From assembly GCA_002914845.1 (NCBI GenBank), contig JXTC01000154.1:345304-409303 (forward strand): 64,000 nt of DNA, read 5' to 3'. Both the position numbers and the translations under genes were made by a program. A model generated the notes under the pieces. It ran no database searches and was not told where the DNA came from. It was given only the letters and a program-made list of their open reading frames with translations. Below are positions 59,701 to 64,000 of the stretch, one piece after another. Every line of letters begins with the position of its first letter. The stretch's first letter is position 1. This DNA comes from Trema orientale (Eukaryota; Streptophyta; Magnoliopsida; Rosales; Cannabaceae).

Positions 59701-60579
59701 AATCCCCTCTTAGTGGAATAAATAACGTTTCTTTGAAATTAACAGAGACCAGTTTCCTTTAAACGCAAACAAGGATGTGAACCAACATGGTACTTTTATC
59801 TCTGAGGCAGTATATTCACATATATTAACTGATACAAAAGAAAATGTCATGTGATATTAATTACATTACATGTACGGTAAGTTCTATTACAAGTACTGGG
59901 GAATGAATGTGGTACTGAATAGTGACAAGGAATTATACAAGGTTCGAAAAAAATAAATCCCAAGCCTAAAACAGAAACATTGTTCAATGTTGATGAGAAC
60001 CCACCCAAAAAAAACACCACCAACTTCATTATTTTCTTTATTAGAAAAAAATAAAATAAAACAAAGAAAACGAATAAAGGATATATATCCCAATTGATGA
60101 TCCAGACTGCCTTGTTATACCTAGTCAAAAATTACTTAATTATAAGATAAGGTATCTCTCTTTTAATTCAGAAAAAAAAAAAGAATCTAACAATCACAAT
60201 CAAGTCACAAACCTAAGAAGCCATAACCTCAAGAAACCAAAGTACTGTATCATGAGTATCTATATATGTACGTATGTACCTTCGAAACCTCGTTAAGAAC
60301 ATGGGACTGATCCGAGGAACCGAAGGTGTTGATGAGCTGGCCAAAGATGAGCGCCATCAGCGGCTGCGACAGCCCGTTCGCCACCGCGCACATGGACCCC
60401 ACAGCCATCAAAACCACGTCCAACCGGTCCGCGAACCAGAAGAGCTTATAAAACGGCACCTTCTGCTCTTCTACGACATTATTATTGTTTATTCGCGATG
60501 GCGATGACGACGACGACGACTCCGACTCTTCTTCTTCTTCTTTCTTCCCTTCTCGTAGTGATCCTGATCCACCCTCCAT
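53742..60579 (-). CDS. ABCB9: Full-size ABCB transporter, ABCB9-like
   Basis: Twelve coding exons, in order 60280-60579, 59510-59564, 58667-58842, 58209-58430, 57875-58113, 57253-57778, 56901-57174, 56137-56803, 55814-56042, 55468-55734, 54461-54724 and 53742-54392, give 1289 residues, the usual full-size ABCB length. Layout is TMD1, NBD1 (Walker [10 protein letters not shown] at about 415, LSGGQ 519, [12 protein letters not shown] 539), a Ser-rich linker (about 620-680), TMD2, NBD2 (GESGSGKST at about 1079, LSGGQ 1184, ILLLDE 1204). All ATPase motifs are intact. The gene sits in the plasma-membrane ABCB4/11/21/9 group, several of which move auxin; the substrate here is unknown. Intron 7 starts GC rather than GT (AAG/GCAAGG at 56901/56900). 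N-terminus has a Glu/Ser/Asn-rich stretch. Similarity is closest, from memory, to Arabidopsis ABCB9. Confidence 0.96.
59301..59476. mobile_element. MITE in intron 2 of the ABCB gene
   Basis: 176 bp with inverted ends of about 55 bp: AATGCTATGAGACACCAGTG left, and the complement of the right end AATGTTATAGAGCACCAGTT. Shared inner wording includes CCCAGTACCACAATAA against CCCAGCACCACAATAA. No coding content; target duplication not clear. Confidence 0.8.
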
Positions 60580-60769
60580 GGCCTAATTACCGTGTCTTCG
60601 ATCTCTTTCTTGAAAGTTTTGATTAAAACATTTTTTGAAAAAATAAATAAATAAAGAATTGGAGATGAGAAAGAAAGAATTTTTTTTTTTTTTTTTTTAT
60701 GTATTCAAACACAAACTTGGTGTGTTTATGTGAAAGCGGCGAGTAATGTGTTAATGTAAGTAAGGTTCG

Positions 60770-60784
60770 GCCTATATATTGGAG
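60770..60784 (-). promoter_or_regulatory. TATA box of the ABCB gene
   Basis: Minus-strand CCAATATATAGGCC lies about 195 bases before the start codon, with pyrimidine-rich and adenine-rich leader sequence between. It is the best-placed TATA motif upstream of the gene. Confidence 0.55.
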
Positions 60785-60799
60785 AGCTTGCAGGAGCCT

Positions 60800-63700
60800 G
60801 TTTCTCAGTAAATACCACGCTTTTGCTTCTTTTTTTTTTTTTTTCTTTTTCTTTTTTCTCCTTTTTTTTTTTGAAAAAAGTAAAATTATTTTATTTAAAA
60901 TTTTGTGAAAAAAATAATTAATTTAATTGATAGCGTATAATAAGGAGACCAAATGAATTGAATATGAAAGAGATAGGGGGTACTTGATTTTGTAGTGTAG
61001 ATTGACAAAACTAATCAATTTGTGTATATTATTCTTGATTTTCTTTTATTAGTACGTTATTCTCTTTTGTTTGGAATTTGGTTCTGTTACTTTTGTTTTA
61101 TTAATTCAAGATATTTATTTATTATTTGTTTATTAACTTACTTATTTCAGCTCCTTCTAGATGTTTTGGTAAAAACATATACGGAATGATTAGCCATTAA
61201 GCAAAAGAAATTTCACGATGAAAAAAGAATAATATGATATATATATATATATGCCCACAGGGTCATTATGAAAAAAAAAAACCTTAGCAAAAAAAAACTT
61301 GTTTTTGTTTAATTTTAGCATAGGGCATATATATATATATATGCCCATAGAGGTTTTTTTTTTTTTTTTTGCTAAATATAAAAAAACTAGTTTTTGTATA
61401 ATTTTAGTAAAAAAAAAAAATCGAGTTTTTATTTATATGAAAAAAAACTTTTGAATTATAAAATAGAATCAAATTAGCATGCGAAATAAGTCAAATCATT
61501 AATTTTTCCTTAGTGTACATTGTCATGCACGACTATATGAAACTATTTACATTTAGCAAAAATATATCATTTTTATATTGAAAATGTTGACTTTTTTAGT
61601 TAAAATAAATTTTAAAAAAATAGTTCATGAGTATCTGTTTGGAACCGAATTTTGAAGGAAAAAAAATTATAAGGAAAAAATCATAGAAAAATAAAGAGGA
61701 AAATGATTTTTCTAAAAGTTTATAGAACTTTATTTTCATACTTTTGGTTTTACTAATTAATATGTCAATATTCTATATACTATAAAATAATATCAAATCA
61801 AGTTTTTGCTTTTCTTGAAAAAAAATTTCAGTCGTTTTTTATTTTAATCCAAACAAGAGAAAATAGAATCCCATGAAATTGTTTTTCTTTCTATCCAAAA
61901 ATCCAGGTTCTAAACAGAGGCTGATAAAGTAATTTCTTAATCAAGTTATATATTCGTTGATTAAATATCTGTTTTGGGTTCAATTTGATTTAATTTCAAA
62001 ATCTCAAGATTTTATGTGATATAAACAGAAATTCAAAGTTTCATTGCTAAAATTAAAAAAATTCAAAGTTTTTTGATATAACAAAAAGCTTAAGTTTTTT
62101 CCACTAAAATAAAAAAAAAGCCAGGTTTTTTTTTTTTTTTTTTTTTTTATAATAACCCGCATATATAATTTCTTTATCCATCTCAAGATGAATGATAACG
62201 TGGCAGCATGTTGTCCGTCTATACATTCTGTTTTCCAGTTTAGCAGTAGTATCATGTCCGTCTAGGAGTTATTTATTTATTTATTTTGAATAAGTCTAGG
62301 AGTTAATTCTGATTTATTCACATTTAAGGCTTTTCCCAAAATAAATAAACAAAAAACAGGTTACAGTCAGACTCCAATGGGTTTCCCACAATTTTGAAAG
62401 TGAGCCCTATTTTGCCAAATAAGTGTTATATTAATATGAAGAGGGTACTTTCTCGATCATCTAGGTTTGAGTAGCCCTGTTTGGTGTACAATATGTCTTC
62501 CTTCGTAGTGGTACCTCCGTTTTTACTTTTTTTGATTGTAAATAACATATTATCTCCAAATAAGGCCACCTTTCAAAACTTAGCAGTTAAAAACATGTTT
62601 AGATTAGTTAGTGTTCCTATCATTATTCATACTTTATATATATATATATATATATTTTTGAATGGGTGTCTCCGTTTTTATTGACATCACGTATATGTTT
62701 ATGTACTCGTCGTCGTAGCTTGTAGTTAAACCAATGGGAAAGAAATTAGAAAATGACAAAATAGAATTGTAATGGAAACAAATTATAATGTATTAATTTC
62801 TTTTTTTGGGCTGGAAAATGTATTATTCTATAGATTTAATTAATGTTCATTATACCTAAGGAAGAAATCATCTTTGTCCCGCACATTTATTTTCATTTAA
62901 TACATCCTTCGTATAAAAAAATATACATACAATTTCCATAAAAAGAAAAAAAAATAATACTAGTACATACATGAAATGTATTTAAATATTGCTTAATTAT
63001 TTTCTGTTGATATTTGTTGCATGTTAAAATCTATTATTTGATTTCTTCAATATGAAATTCTCCATTACCAACAAAAAAAAAAATATAATAGTAATTATGA
63101 TTGATATATAGTTTAGTCTATACGAAATTAACCATAAATATATATTTATATATATATGAATCTGACTCGATTATGATAAAATAAATGATTTTATATTTTG
63201 CATGAAGCATGACACTAAAAATTATTATAGATTAATTATAATAGTATACTCAGTTTGGCAGTAACCACAGTTCTTCTCAATACAAAGAGTTCTAAGTTTA
63301 AATCTCCTTCCCAAAAGTGAAGAATATATATATATTATAACAGTTTTGGTAGTTATTAGATTTTAACATATATATTTTGCAAATTTTAATAAAACCTACG
63401 ATTTTTATTTCTAGTCTAGGTCTACAAGTTATCATATCTGAAAGAGCACCCAGCTACACTTTTTGTTTTGGTTGGCTTGAAGAGCACTCAACAACTTTTC
63501 ACCAATAAAAAGGTGGTGCTAGGGAAAACGACAACAAAATTGAACGTGTGTTCTAGCTTGACGTAACTTTCAACGAAATTTGCAAAAAGTTCATGATCTC
63601 ATTCTAGTACTAAAACGGCATGAACGGACAATGGTACACTAATTAAATAATATAATAGAATTTAGTAAGAAAATATAGATAAGCATTACGTGCTGTGCTG

Positions 63701-63904
63701 GAGTTATACAGTACTATATATATATTCAGAGTTTTGACTTGAAGAGAAAATCAATTCAAAGGCCTTAAAATAATCAGTAATTTAATTTAGTTTATTTTTA
63801 GTTTGAAGAGTACATTGTTAGCATGAATATATGGGATTGCAAAACCAAACATAAACCCTAGAACATTCATGTAAAACTGATAGAAAGGAATTCATTGAGT
63901 ATAC
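60800..63904. other. AT-rich upstream intergenic stretch
   Basis: Poly-A/T runs, several (TA)n tracts (61237, 61333, 62636, 63150) and one (TA)n-bounded segment at 61237-61345 whose ends GCCCACAGG and CATAGGGC are inverted. 63529-63725 is duplicated at 52936-53140. No gene recognised. Confidence 0.6.
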
Positions 63905-64000
63905 CTGAGTCCATGATTGAATACCGTAGTCTGGACGATGAACCGAAGGCGGAAGCGATAGTAATTGACTGTAATTGCTAGAGGGTTTGATCTTCTGTAG
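63905..64000 (-). CDS. Possible partial exon of a gene beyond the right edge
   Basis: An uninterrupted minus-strand frame reads KPSSNYSQLLSLPPSVHRPD then YGIQSWTQ and meets a good splice donor CAG/GTATAC at 63912/63911. Composition is coding-like, unlike its surroundings, but the fragment is too short to name. Confidence 0.4.

Noticed and set aside
1-64000. Search for tRNA, rRNA, CRISPR arrays or prokaryotic operons
   Set aside because: No cloverleaf with conserved boxes, no rRNA wording, no regularly spaced repeat-spacer array was seen; the window is plant nuclear DNA.

Overview
The window is nuclear DNA of a flowering plant, most likely a eudicot. It has AT-rich intergenic DNA, GT-AG introns, a DYW-type pentatricopeptide gene, an AWPM-19 gene, an SH3P3-like gene, a full-size ABCB transporter and many plant transposons. 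I cannot name the species.

Layout. 1-7.8 kb: repeat-rich DNA carrying one complete but frameshifted Ty1/copia element (2813-7819, minus strand, 265-bp LTRs differing at 3 sites, 5-bp target duplication). 7.8-12.3 kb: low-complexity and probable gypsy-LTR sequence holding a fragment of an organellar methionine aminopeptidase exon and two families of hairpin-forming repeats. 12.3-25 kb: a small unknown gene, a probable solo LTR, and a segmentally duplicated block carrying two intact copies and one first-exon remnant of an unrecognised coiled-coil gene family, with LINE scraps as duplication markers. 25.2-33.1 kb: a gene-rich stretch with a mitochondrial-type PPR-DYW gene, an AWPM-19 membrane protein gene and a basic/serine-rich unknown gene. 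33.1-46 kb: gene-free DNA packed with short inverted-repeat transposons, including three 172-bp elements with 9-bp target duplications, (TA)n-bounded elements and a minisatellite. 46.3-51.7 kb: SH3P3-like BAR/SH3 gene, 10 exons, plus strand. 52.6-60.6 kb: a collapsed ABCB pseudogene followed by an intact 12-exon ABCB9-like transporter, minus strand. 60.6-64 kb: AT-rich DNA and a possible exon running off the right edge.

The genes are ordinary single-gene plant loci, not an operon. SH3P3 and ABCB9 are neighbours in Arabidopsis as I recall (At4g18060/At4g18050), and the PPR and AWPM-19 genes resemble nearby Arabidopsis loci on chromosome 5, so gene order looks ancestral while the spaces between are filled by transposons. 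The least explained items are the tandem coiled-coil family, the 172-bp fold-back elements and the covarying hairpin repeats near 10.2-10.7 kb. Exon boundaries were assigned by eye from splice sites, reading phase and family similarity; no searches were run.
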